A stretch of 64,000 bases of DNA from Phocaeicola fibrisolvens (lineage in GTDB: Bacteria > Bacteroidota > Bacteroidia > Bacteroidales > Bacteroidaceae): contig NZ_JAOQJI010000018.1 in the NCBI RefSeq assembly GCF_025567125.1, positions 1 to 64,000 of the forward strand, read 5' to 3'. A program made the position numbers and the translations under genes. Under the pieces are notes generated by a model that searched no databases, was not told the DNA's origin, and saw only the letters and a program-made list of their open reading frames with translations. Below, one piece after another: positions 8,999-16,315 of this stretch. Position 1 is the first letter of the stretch. Every line of letters begins with the position of its first letter.

Positions 8999-10144
8999 AT
9001 GAAAAAAAATACTTATCTGTTTGTAGCATTGTTGTCGGCGGGGTTGGTGGCCTGCAACAATGAACCTTCTTTCAAGGTAGAAGGAACCGTGGCCGGTGCG
9101 GCTGATAAAATGTTGTATCTGGAACAAACTGGTCTGGAAGGAATTGTGGCGCTTGATTCTGTCAAACTGGGTGACGGTGGGTCGTTCCATTTTTCCGAGG
9201 CTCGGCCGGATGCGCCGGATTTCTATCGGCTTCGTTTGGGTAACCAGGTAATTAATTTTGTGGTCGATTCTACGGAAACGGTAAAGGTGAATGCAGATGC
9301 CAATGGATTTGCTACAGCCTATCAGGTGGAAGGTTCGGAAAACAACCAGAAGATTAAGGAACTGGTTTTACTGCAGGCAGATTTGCAGGATAAGGTAAAC
9401 AAGCTGGGACGTTCCGGACTGCCGGCAGGCATCGCACAGGATAGTTTGGTATCATTGGTCAATGCCTATAAGAATAATGTAAAGCGTAATTATATTTTTG
9501 CAGAACCCAATAAAGCGTATGCCTATTTTGCCCTGTTTCAGGAACTGAACGGGTATATGATATTCGATCCGCTGACCAACAAGGAAGATGTGAAATGCTT
9601 TGCGGCAGTGGCTACCAGTCTGAATAATATGTATCCTCATGCTGACCGTTCCCGTAACCTTTACAATATGGTCATCAAGGGGATGAAGAATACCCGCACA
9701 CCTCAGGTGCAGAATGTCGATATTCCTGTGGATAAGATTAAGGAGACTTCTATCATCGATATTGAATTGAAGGATTTGAAAGGGAAAATCCATCATCTGA
9801 CCGACTTGAAGGGAAAAGTGGTGCTGGTGGATTTCACAGCGTATGCTTCCGCCGTTTCGGGAGCCCGCAATCTGGCATTGCGCGAACTGTATGATAAATA
9901 CGCTTCACAAGGGTTGGAGATTTATCAGATTTCCCTGGATGCGGACGAACATTTCTGGAAAACTGCGGCCGACAACCTGCCGTGGATTTGTGTGCGTGAC
10001 CCGCAAAGTACCTATTCCACTTACTTAAGTCTGTATGGAGTGACGCAGTTGCCGACAGCTTTCTTGGTAAACCGCAACAACGAGCTGACCTTGCGTATTG
10101 ATGAGAAGACCAATATGGAAGAAGCCATCAAGAAATTGTTGTAA
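8999..10144 (+). CDS. Lipoprotein with DUF4369-like N-domain and thioredoxin-like domain lacking the CxxC
   Basis: A 381-residue protein with a lipoprotein signal (GLVACN, Cys19). Residues about 25-120 resemble the beta-sandwich DUF4369 domain found ahead of Bacteroidetes TlpA-like proteins (FKVEGTVAGAADKMLYLEQT). After a helical middle, residues about 250-380 form an AhpC/TSA-Redoxin-type thioredoxin fold (LKGKVVLVDFTAYASAVS, then QLPTAFLVNRNNELTLR with the cis-Pro region). The place where the active-site WCxxC normally sits reads FTAYASAVSGARN, with no cysteine, so thiol-disulfide exchange is unlikely. It is probably anchored in a membrane facing the periplasm. Function unknown; scaffold or binding roles are possible. 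Confidence 0.8.
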   Translation: MKKNTYLFVALLSAGLVACNNEPSFKVEGTVAGAADKMLYLEQTGLEGIVALDSVKLGDGGSFHFSEARPDAPDFYRLRLGNQVINFVVDSTETVKVNADANGFATAYQVEGSENNQKIKELVLLQADLQDKVNKLGRSGLPAGIAQDSLVSLVNAYKNNVKRNYIFAEPNKAYAYFALFQELNGYMIFDPLTNKEDVKCFAAVATSLNNMYPHADRSRNLYNMVIKGMKNTRTPQVQNVDIPVDKIKETSIIDIELKDLKGKIHHLTDLKGKVVLVDFTAYASAVSGARNLALRELYDKYASQGLEIYQISLDADEHFWKTAADNLPWICVRDPQSTYSTYLSLYGVTQLPTAFLVNRNNELTLRIDEKTNMEEAIKKLL

Positions 10145-10229
10145 CATGTTGAAAAGCATGCATTGATAAACTTGACTGGTATCATAAAAAGATTTATCTT
10201 TGCCCCCAAGATATAAGACTCTGTGCAAG

Positions 10230-10380
10230 AGAGGCTGTATCAAAATAAAAATTGAATTGTCAGATTGTCATTCTGAACAAAGTGAAGAATCCGTTTGTTT
10301 ATCTATTCATCTGGGGTTCGCTCTTCGTTCAGAATGACTTTACTTTTGTGATAGGCGGTTTTTATTTTGGACAGCCCTTT
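10230..10380. repeat. MITE-like element with nested palindrome in the greA leader
   Basis: About 151 bp with terminal inverted repeats: AGAGGCTGTATCAAAATAAA at the left and the reverse complement of AAAGGGCTGTCCAAAATAAA at the right. Inside lies a second inverted pair (GTCATTCTGAACAAAGTGAA and GTTCAGAATGAC), a palindrome type seen scattered in Bacteroidales genomes. The left tip differs by one base from the first 17 bases of the IS1182-family end in this window (AGAGGCTGTCTCAAAAT). It has no coding capacity and separates a putative promoter box (TATCTTTG at 10194-10201) from greA. A non-autonomous element moved by an IS1182-like transposase is the simplest reading. Confidence 0.65.
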
Positions 10381-10432
10381 ACTTTTATCGAAACAAATCA
10401 ATTAATAACGAAAATATTTAAGGAGAAAAATT

Positions 10433-10897
10433 ATGGCTTACATGTCAGAAGAAGGCTATCAGAAGCTGGTGGCCGAATTGAAACACCTGGAATCAGTGGA
10501 GCGCCCGAAGATTGTCGCTGCCATTGCGGAGGCTCGTGACAAGGGTGACTTGTCGGAAAATGCAGAATACGATGCGGCAAAAGAAGCTCAAGGTATGCTG
10601 GAGATGAAGATCAACCAGTTGAAGGCAACCATCGGCGATGCCAAGATTATTGATACATCCAAATTGAAAACCGATACGGTACAGATTTTGAGCCGTGTGG
10701 AATTGAAGAACGTGAAGACCGGCATGAAGATGGCTTATACCATCGTATCCGAAAGCGAAGCCAATCTGAAGCAAGGCAAGATTTCCGTCAATACGCCGAT
10801 TGCACAGGGTTTGCTGGGCAAGAAAGTGGGCGAAGTGGCAGAAATCACTATCCCGCAGGGAAAAATCTCATTGGAGATTACAGGTATATCATTTTAA
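10433..10897 (+). CDS. greA: Transcription elongation factor GreA
   Basis: A 154-residue protein. The N-terminal coiled coil (about 1-75) carries the acidic tip region ARDKGDLSENAEYDAAKEAQ, the signature that reaches the RNA polymerase active site. The C-terminal FKBP-like domain ends with NTPIAQGLLGKKVGEVAEI. It stimulates transcript cleavage in backtracked RNA polymerase. A good Shine-Dalgarno (AAGGAG) lies 7 bases before the ATG. The HIT-family gene follows 53 bases later on the same strand, so the two are probably co-transcribed. Confidence 0.96.
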   Translation: MAYMSEEGYQKLVAELKHLESVERPKIVAAIAEARDKGDLSENAEYDAAKEAQGMLEMKINQLKATIGDAKIIDTSKLKTDTVQILSRVELKNVKTGMKMAYTIVSESEANLKQGKISVNTPIAQGLLGKKVGEVAEITIPQGKISLEITGISF

Positions 10898-10950
10898 TTT
10901 GTAAGGCAGGTCTGCTCCGGCGGGCTTGCCTTATTTAATATTCTATCAAT

Positions 10951-11358
10951 ATGGCAACAATATTCAGTAAAATCATTGCAGGTGAGATTCCCAGCTACAA
11001 GGTGGCTGAGAATGACAAGTTTTATGCTTTCTTGGATATCAATCCGCTGGTAAAAGGACATACGCTGGTAGTGCCCAAACGGGAAGTGGATTACATTTAC
11101 GACCTGAGTGATGACGAACTGGCTCAGATGCATGTGTTTGCCAAACATGTGGCACTGGCCATTCAGAAGGCTTTCCCGTGCAAGAAGGTGGGTGAAGCGG
11201 TCATCGGCCTGGAAGTTCCCCATGCACACATTCATTTGATTCCTATCCAGAAGGAATCGGATATGCTGTTCTCCAATCCCAAGCTGCAACTTTCTCAAGA
11301 AGAGTTTACCGCAATAGCCAAAGCCATCAACGAAGCTTGGAAAGCTGAAAGCAAATAA
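10951..11358 (+). CDS. HIT-family nucleotide-binding protein
   Basis: 135 residues with the histidine triad VPHAHIHLIPI (about 88-98) and the family N-terminus IFSKIIAGEIPSYKVAEND plus FLDINPLVKGHTLVVPKR. Members hydrolyse purine nucleoside phosphoramidates or dinucleoside polyphosphates in the cytoplasm; the natural substrate is not readable. It lies downstream of greA and ends before a strong terminator. Confidence 0.93.
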   Translation: MATIFSKIIAGEIPSYKVAENDKFYAFLDINPLVKGHTLVVPKREVDYIYDLSDDELAQMHVFAKHVALAIQKAFPCKKVGEAVIGLEVPHAHIHLIPIQKESDMLFSNPKLQLSQEEFTAIAKAINEAWKAESK

Positions 11359-11406
11359 TTTTCTTCTAAAAAAATACCTTAAATATAAAGTATTCTTCGT
11401 ATTTTT

Positions 11407-11458
11407 CAGGTGTGGTTTCCAGAAAACTGAGATTTCTGGAAGCCGCACCTGATTTTTT
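11407..11458 (+). terminator. Rho-independent terminator of the greA-HIT unit
   Basis: A 19-base stem starting CAGGTGTGG and closing CCGCACCTG, with loop ACTGAGA, followed by ATTTTTTT. Confidence 0.85.
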
Positions 11459-11478
11459 TATCGAAATACTGTGTGCCT

Positions 11479-13854
11479 ATGTTTTACAAACGAATTGCTC
11501 CCTTTATCCTTTTCTTGTGTTTTGTGCTGAAAGTGTTTGCCGTTGAATACCAGATAAAAGGAACCGTGATTGACAAATCCACTCGCCAACCGCTGGAGTT
11601 TGTGAACGTGCTGGTGGTGGGGTTGGGCATCGGCGCTTCGACCGACAGCAATGGAAACTTTACCATTACGCAGGTGCCTCCGGGCATCTATCGCCTGCAG
11701 GCCTCGTTTCTGGGGTATAAAACGGCACTGACTCCCGAATACCGTGTGAACCATGTCACTCCCTATGTGCAGATTGAGCTGGAGGAAGAAAACACCTCCC
11801 TGAATGAAGTGGTGGTCACTGCTTCTCCATTTCAGAAAGTGGTGGAGAGTCCGGTCAGCCTGCGGGTCATTGGTTTGCAGGAGATAGAGAAGGCTCCGGG
11901 TGCCAACCGCGACATCTCAAAGGTGGTGCAGAATTATCCGGGAGTGGCTTTTTCTCCCATCGGTTACCGTAACGATTTGATTGTGCGAGGCGGTGGGCCT
12001 TCGGAAAACCGTTTCTATCTGGATGGAGTGGAAATTCCGAACATCAATCATTTCAGTACCCAGGGAGCTTCCGGCGGGCCGGTCGGACTGATTGATGCCG
12101 ACCTGATTCGTAGTGTGAAGTTTTACAGCGGGGCCTTCCCGGCCGACAGGGGCAATGCCCTGAGCAGTGTGTTGGATTTCAGTCTGCGCGATGGCGACAT
12201 GGAGCGGAACTCCCTGAAAGCCACTTTGGGCGCTTCGGAAGTTTCTTTGAGTTCCAACGGGCACTTGGGCAAAAAGACCTCCTATCTGGTGTCGGTCCGC
12301 CAGTCCTACTTGCAGGCTCTGTTCAAGGTGTTGGGACTGCCTTTCTTGCCTGCGTATACTGATGCTTCCTTCAAACTGAAAACTCGTTTCGACAGTCACA
12401 ATGAACTGACTTTGCTCGGACTGGGAGGTCTTGACCGCATGAAACTGAACTTGGGTATTGAAGGAGAAGATGCCGAATACATGCTCAGTTACCTTCCCAA
12501 GATAGAGCAGGAAACCTATACCGTAGGCGGGGTGTACCGGCATTATACCCCTATACACGTGCAGACCATCGTGCTGAGTCAGAGCTATCTGAACAACCGG
12601 AACATTAAATACCGTAACAACGATGAAAGCAGTGAGGACAATCTGACGCTGCATCTGGGTTCCGTGGAACAGGAAACCAAATTGCGAATGGAGAACACTT
12701 CCTCGTGGAGTGTGTGGAAGGTAAAAGCTGGTTTTGACCTGAACTATTCCCGCTACAAAAGCGATGAATACCGGAAGATATTTGCCGATGCGCTTCGGGA
12801 ATACAATTACCACACCGACCTCTCCCTTTGGCGGTGGGGACTGTTTGCTTCCATCGATTATGCGGCTCCCGACAAAAGTTTCACTGCTTCCATTGGCGTG
12901 CGTACCGATGGCAACAATTACAGCGACAAGATGAAAGAACTGTGGCGCCAGCTTTCTCCCCGTCTGTCCGTGTCTTATCGTCTGGCCGAAGGGCTGTTTC
13001 TGAGCGGTCATGTGGGGCTGTACTACCAGCTGCCTTCTTATACCGCCTTGGGCTTCAAGGGAGAAGCCGGAGACTACGTGAACAAACACCTGGATTACAT
13101 CTCCGTGTCGCAGGAGAGTGTGGGGCTGTCCTGGACCCCTAATGAGAACATGGAGTTCTCGGTGGAAGGTTTCTACAAACTCTATGGAAACATGCTGTTC
13201 TCTTTGTCCGACCAGATACCCTTGTCGTGCAAGGGAAATGACTACGGGACGATTGGCAACGAAGCCCTTTCTTCCGAAGCCAAGGGACGTTCCTACGGAG
13301 CAGAACTGATGTTCAAATGGTTGTTGACACAGAAACTGAACCTTTCTTCTTCGCTGACTATTTTCAAAAGTGAGTTCAAGGACGGCAAGCAAGGCAGTTA
13401 TGTGCCTTCCGCCTGGGACAACCGTTTCATCCTGAACGTGAGCGGTACTTACAATTTCCCCAAGCACTGGAGCCTGGGTGCCAAAGTCAGCTGCATCGGA
13501 GGTTCTCCGTACACTCCCTATGATGAGGCAAAATCGTCTCTGGTGGAAGCTTGGGATGTGCAGGGACGGGCTTATTACGACTACAGCCGTTACAACCAGG
13601 AGCGTCTCCCCGTGTTCGGACAGTTGGATGTGCGGGTAGACAAAACCTTTTATTTGAAGAAATGCATGCTGGGCTTTTACCTCGACATCCAGAACATCAC
13701 AGCCAGCAAGCTGCGTCGGCCGGATGCCCTGATGAGTACGGGGCAGATTGAAAACCCTTCCGCTCCGTTGGCTGAACAGCGTTACGTCATGAAATCCATC
13801 CGTCAGGAAAGTGGCACCCTGCTTCCCACACTGGGTATTACTTTTGAATATTGA
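11479..13854 (+). CDS. TonB-dependent receptor with CarboxypepD_reg-like N-domain (orphan, no SusD)
   Basis: About 791 residues. The ATG at 11479 is preferred to a GTG two codons earlier. A signal peptide (FILFLCFVLKVFA) is followed by a CarboxypepD_reg-like domain (YQIKGTVIDKSTRQPLEFVN), a TonB plug (about 115-220: LNEVVVTASPFQKVVESPVS and DLIVRGGGPSENRFYLDGVE) and an outer-membrane barrel that ends in an aromatic strand (LGITFEY). It imports an unknown ligand. It lacks the length, the STN domain and the SusD partner of glycan SusC proteins, so it is nearer the iron/cofactor/peptide type. It stands alone between terminators. Confidence 0.88.
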   Translation: MFYKRIAPFILFLCFVLKVFAVEYQIKGTVIDKSTRQPLEFVNVLVVGLGIGASTDSNGNFTITQVPPGIYRLQASFLGYKTALTPEYRVNHVTPYVQIELEEENTSLNEVVVTASPFQKVVESPVSLRVIGLQEIEKAPGANRDISKVVQNYPGVAFSPIGYRNDLIVRGGGPSENRFYLDGVEIPNINHFSTQGASGGPVGLIDADLIRSVKFYSGAFPADRGNALSSVLDFSLRDGDMERNSLKATLGASEVSLSSNGHLGKKTSYLVSVRQSYLQALFKVLGLPFLPAYTDASFKLKTRFDSHNELTLLGLGGLDRMKLNLGIEGEDAEYMLSYLPKIEQETYTVGGVYRHYTPIHVQTIVLSQSYLNNRNIKYRNNDESSEDNLTLHLGSVEQETKLRMENTSSWSVWKVKAGFDLNYSRYKSDEYRKIFADALREYNYHTDLSLWRWGLFASIDYAAPDKSFTASIGVRTDGNNYSDKMKELWRQLSPRLSVSYRLAEGLFLSGHVGLYYQLPSYTALGFKGEAGDYVNKHLDYISVSQESVGLSWTPNENMEFSVEGFYKLYGNMLFSLSDQIPLSCKGNDYGTIGNEALSSEAKGRSYGAELMFKWLLTQKLNLSSSLTIFKSEFKDGKQGSYVPSAWDNRFILNVSGTYNFPKHWSLGAKVSCIGGSPYTPYDEAKSSLVEAWDVQGRAYYDYSRYNQERLPVFGQLDVRVDKTFYLKKCMLGFYLDIQNITASKLRRPDALMSTGQIENPSAPLAEQRYVMKSIRQESGTLLPTLGITFEY

Positions 13855-13871
13855 GAATAAGACGACATAAG

Positions 13872-13915
13872 AAAACGGTCTGCTTCTTTCTTCGAGGAAA
13901 GCGGCAGACCGTTTT
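13872..13915. terminator. Terminator between the TonB receptor and manC (convergent)
   Basis: The stem AAAACGGTCTGC...GCAGACCGTTTT with an internal TTTCTT/GAAAG pairing lies between two convergent genes and has A and T runs on either side. Confidence 0.75.
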
Positions 13916-13948
13916 CATTATCTGAATGGACGGATTGCTTTTTGCGGG

Positions 13949-14995
13949 TTATGAGTATTGTTCTCCGAATTTCATTTCCGCATCGTTGACGAACTTCCGG
14001 ATAGCGTTCTGGTCGTCCTTCTTGCAGATGAGCAAGGCGTTCCCCTGTTCGGCAATCAGGTAGTTTTCCAAGTCCTGCACAACGACCAGTTTGTCCTTCG
14101 GCGTCATGATGATATTTCCCTTGCAGTTGTACAACAACGTGTTGCTGTGTGTAGTCACATTTTGGTTCTCATCCTTCGGTGAGGCATCGTAGAGCGAGTT
14201 CCACGTGCCGATGTCCGCCCATCCGAAGTCACACAATAACACGTACACATTGTTCGCCTTTTCCATGATGCTGTAGTCGATGGAACTGTTCGGACATGTA
14301 CTAAACTTTGGTATGTCACATTCCACTTGCGGACACACATCCGCCATCATTTCATGAAACGCTTTCAGGATGGTATTGACATGCCATACAAAGATGCCCG
14401 AGTTCCAGTAAAATTCATTGCTCTGTACGAACACTTCCGCAAATTCCCGCAGCGGTTTTTCGACGAACGTTTTGACTTTATAGAAGTCTTCTTCCTTATC
14501 TTCTTCAGAAATCTGGATGTAGCCGTAACCCGTTTCCGGATAGCTGGGTTTGATGCCCAATGTCAGAAGCTTGTCCGTGCGGGAAGCAAATTCCAGTGAT
14601 TTCAGGATATCCCGTTTGAACTCATCCATTTTGAGAATCAGGTGGTCGGACGGGGCGACGACGATACTTGCGTCGGGGTTGATTTTCTGGATGACATACG
14701 AAGCGTATGCGATGGCAGGAGCCGTATTTCGGTGTTCTTCCTCTACGATGAGCTGCGATTCCTTGAAGTCGGGGAGCGAGTTCAGCACCAGTTCCCTGTA
14801 ATGCTGGTTGGTAGTGATGAAAATATTCTCCGCAGGAAGTATTTGCTTGTATCTTTCGTAAGTCTGTTGCAAGAGCGTCTGCCCAGTTCCAAAGAAGTCG
14901 AGGAATTGTTTGGGTAAGGCTTTGCGGCTATATGGCCAGAACCGACGCCCGGTTCCTCCGGCCATGATGATGCAATAAAAATTCTTACTGTCCAT
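13949..14995 (-). CDS. manC: Mannose-1-phosphate guanylyltransferase
   Basis: A 348-residue nucleotidyltransferase that makes GDP-mannose from GTP and mannose-1-phosphate for surface glycans and GDP-fucose. The N-terminal pyrophosphorylase signature IIMAGGTGRRFWPYSRKALP is clear. It is followed by VAPSDHLI (metal-binding Asp), GYGYIQIS and the sugar-phosphate-binding TFVEKP. The single catalytic domain without a C-terminal isomerase fits the short monofunctional Bacteroidetes form. It is the gene immediately before the tRNA-Leu and its accessory region. Confidence 0.92.
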   Translation of the reverse strand: MDSKNFYCIIMAGGTGRRFWPYSRKALPKQFLDFFGTGQTLLQQTYERYKQILPAENIFITTNQHYRELVLNSLPDFKESQLIVEEEHRNTAPAIAYASYVIQKINPDASIVVAPSDHLILKMDEFKRDILKSLEFASRTDKLLTLGIKPSYPETGYGYIQISEEDKEEDFYKVKTFVEKPLREFAEVFVQSNEFYWNSGIFVWHVNTILKAFHEMMADVCPQVECDIPKFSTCPNSSIDYSIMEKANNVYVLLCDFGWADIGTWNSLYDASPKDENQNVTTHSNTLLYNCKGNIIMTPKDKLVVVQDLENYLIAEQGNALLICKKDDQNAIRKFVNDAEMKFGEQYS

Positions 14996-15111
14996 GGTAG
15001 ATGCTAGCGTTAAAGTTTGATGCTAAGATAAAGTTTATTTTGCAAGAAACGTCAGAAAAGGATTCTAAATAGTGTTAGAAAACTTTTTTTCGTTTTTTTC
15101 GGTGGGAATCC

Positions 15112-15141
15112 TTGCAATATCGGAAAAGATGTGTACCTTTG
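15112..15141 (+). promoter_or_regulatory. Promoter of tRNA-Leu
   Basis: TTGC at 15112-15115 and TACCTTTG at 15134-15141 are 18 bases apart, 20 bases ahead of the tRNA. Confidence 0.6.
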
Positions 15142-15161
15142 CACTCGCAATCGAAAATTAT

Positions 15162-15248
15162 GCCCAGATGGCGGAATCGGTAGACGCGCTGGTCTCAAAC
15201 ACCAGTGGAGTAACATCCATCCCGGTTCGACCCCGGGTCTGGGTACCA
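15162..15248 (+). tRNA. tRNA-Leu (anticodon CAA)
   Basis: Class II tRNA of 87 bases including an encoded CCA end. The acceptor stem is GCCCAGA / TCTGGGT with a G-U first pair. The D-arm region is GCGGAATCGGTAGACGC and the anticodon stem is CTGGT / ACCAG around loop CTCAAAC (anticodon CAA, reads UUG). A long variable arm TGGAGTAACATCCA and T-arm CCCGG-TTCGACC-CCGGG complete it. tRNA-Leu genes are frequent integration targets, and the next 6 kb are accessory in character. Confidence 0.96.
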
Positions 15249-15249
15249 C

Positions 15250-15290
15250 AAGAAGCTAAGCAACTGAGAAATCAATGCTTAGCTTCTTTT
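15250..15290 (+). terminator. Terminator after tRNA-Leu
   Basis: A 13-bp perfect stem AAGAAGCTAAGCA / TGCTTAGCTTCTT with a 13-base loop, followed by TT and an AT-rich run. Confidence 0.75.
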
Positions 15291-15420
15291 ATTTTATCGA
15301 AACTTTCCCTTCATTTTCCCCACAAGTACAAAAATACGGTAGTAAGTCATTGTTTTCTTTGGCTACGCAATACAAATATACTACCTTTGAAAAGATATAA
15401 ATCCTATTAAATAAGAGTCC

Positions 15421-16230
15421 ATGGAACAAGATGTTTGGCAAGAGATTGAACAGTTATACCAAAAGTTTCGGCAACTTGGTATCAGTGAAGCGGTGGACTA
15501 TGAGAAGTACTACCTCTATTCTCTTATTGCCCATTCTACAGCGATTGAGGGTTCAACACTTACTGAAGCAGAGGCACAAATGCTTTTTGATGAGGGGCTG
15601 ACTGCCAAAGGAAAGCCGCTGGTATATCACTTGATGAATGAGGACTTAAAGAAGGCATACGAACTAGCCAAAGAGGAGGCCAAGCGTAAAGAACCAATCA
15701 CCTCGCCATTTTTGCAAAGATTGAATGCAACGCTGATGCGTACTACAGGCAGCATACACAATGTGATGGGGGGCTCCTTTGATTCTTCCAAAGGAGAATT
15801 TCGTTTGTGCGGTGTTACGGCTGGTGTGGGTGGCCGTTCTTATATGAGTTATCAGAAAGTTCCTGCCAAAGTAGATGAACTTTGCGCTTTATTACAGGAA
15901 AAGCAAAAGACAGTGGGAACATTCCAGGAACAATACGAACTAAGTTTCAATGCTCATCTTAACTTGGTGACTATTCATCCGTGGGTAGATGGTAACGGAA
16001 GAACTGCTCGCTTGCTGATGAATTATATTCAGTTCTGCTACAACCTATTTCCGACCAAGATATTCAAGGAAGACAGGGAAGAGTATATTTCTGCTTTACA
16101 GCAATCACAGGAAGAAGAAACAAATCAGCCTTTCTTGGGCTTTATGGCTGGTCAATTAAAGAAATCGCTCTCTTTGGAAATTGAGCGATTTAAGACCTCT
16201 CAAAAGAAAATTTTTAGTTTTATGTTTTAG
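15421..16230 (+). CDS. Fic-domain protein (probable AMP transferase) with N-terminal inhibitory motif
   Basis: A 269-residue protein with a complete Fic motif HPWVDGNGRTAR (about 186-197), holding the catalytic His, the Mg-binding Asp/Asn and the phosphate-binding Arg. Near the N-terminus STAIEG (39-44) fits the autoinhibitory (S/T)xxxE(G/N) motif, which places this in class II (inhibitory helix before the Fic core). Fic enzymes usually transfer AMP from ATP to a target protein; the target is not deducible. There is no winged-helix domain in the C-terminal tail. It is the first gene after tRNA-Leu, on its own, with a terminator behind it. Confidence 0.92.
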   Translation: MEQDVWQEIEQLYQKFRQLGISEAVDYEKYYLYSLIAHSTAIEGSTLTEAEAQMLFDEGLTAKGKPLVYHLMNEDLKKAYELAKEEAKRKEPITSPFLQRLNATLMRTTGSIHNVMGGSFDSSKGEFRLCGVTAGVGGRSYMSYQKVPAKVDELCALLQEKQKTVGTFQEQYELSFNAHLNLVTIHPWVDGNGRTARLLMNYIQFCYNLFPTKIFKEDREEYISALQQSQEEETNQPFLGFMAGQLKKSLSLEIERFKTSQKKIFSFMF

Positions 16231-16255
16231 TTGTGATCGTATTGTTTTTTAATAT

Positions 16256-16296
16256 AAAAAGCTCCACCATTCAATAGCGAATCGTGGAACTTTTTA
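16256..16296. terminator. Terminator between the Fic gene and the SusD-like gene
   Basis: AAAAAG-TCCAC pairs with GTGGA-CTTTTT (one C-A mismatch) between convergent genes, with A/T runs outside the stem. Confidence 0.65.
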
Positions 16297-16315
16297 GGTC
16301 TAAGTCGTATTCTTA

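Noticed and set aside
10252..10539. A 95-codon open frame running into greA
   Set aside because: Most of it lies in the MITE-like repeat and it then overlaps greA in a wrong frame.
11917..13467. A 516-codon open frame on the minus strand inside the TonB receptor gene
   Set aside because: It mirrors the plus-strand receptor, whose domains are clear. The antisense translation has no recognisable domain; long antisense frames are common in GC-balanced genes.
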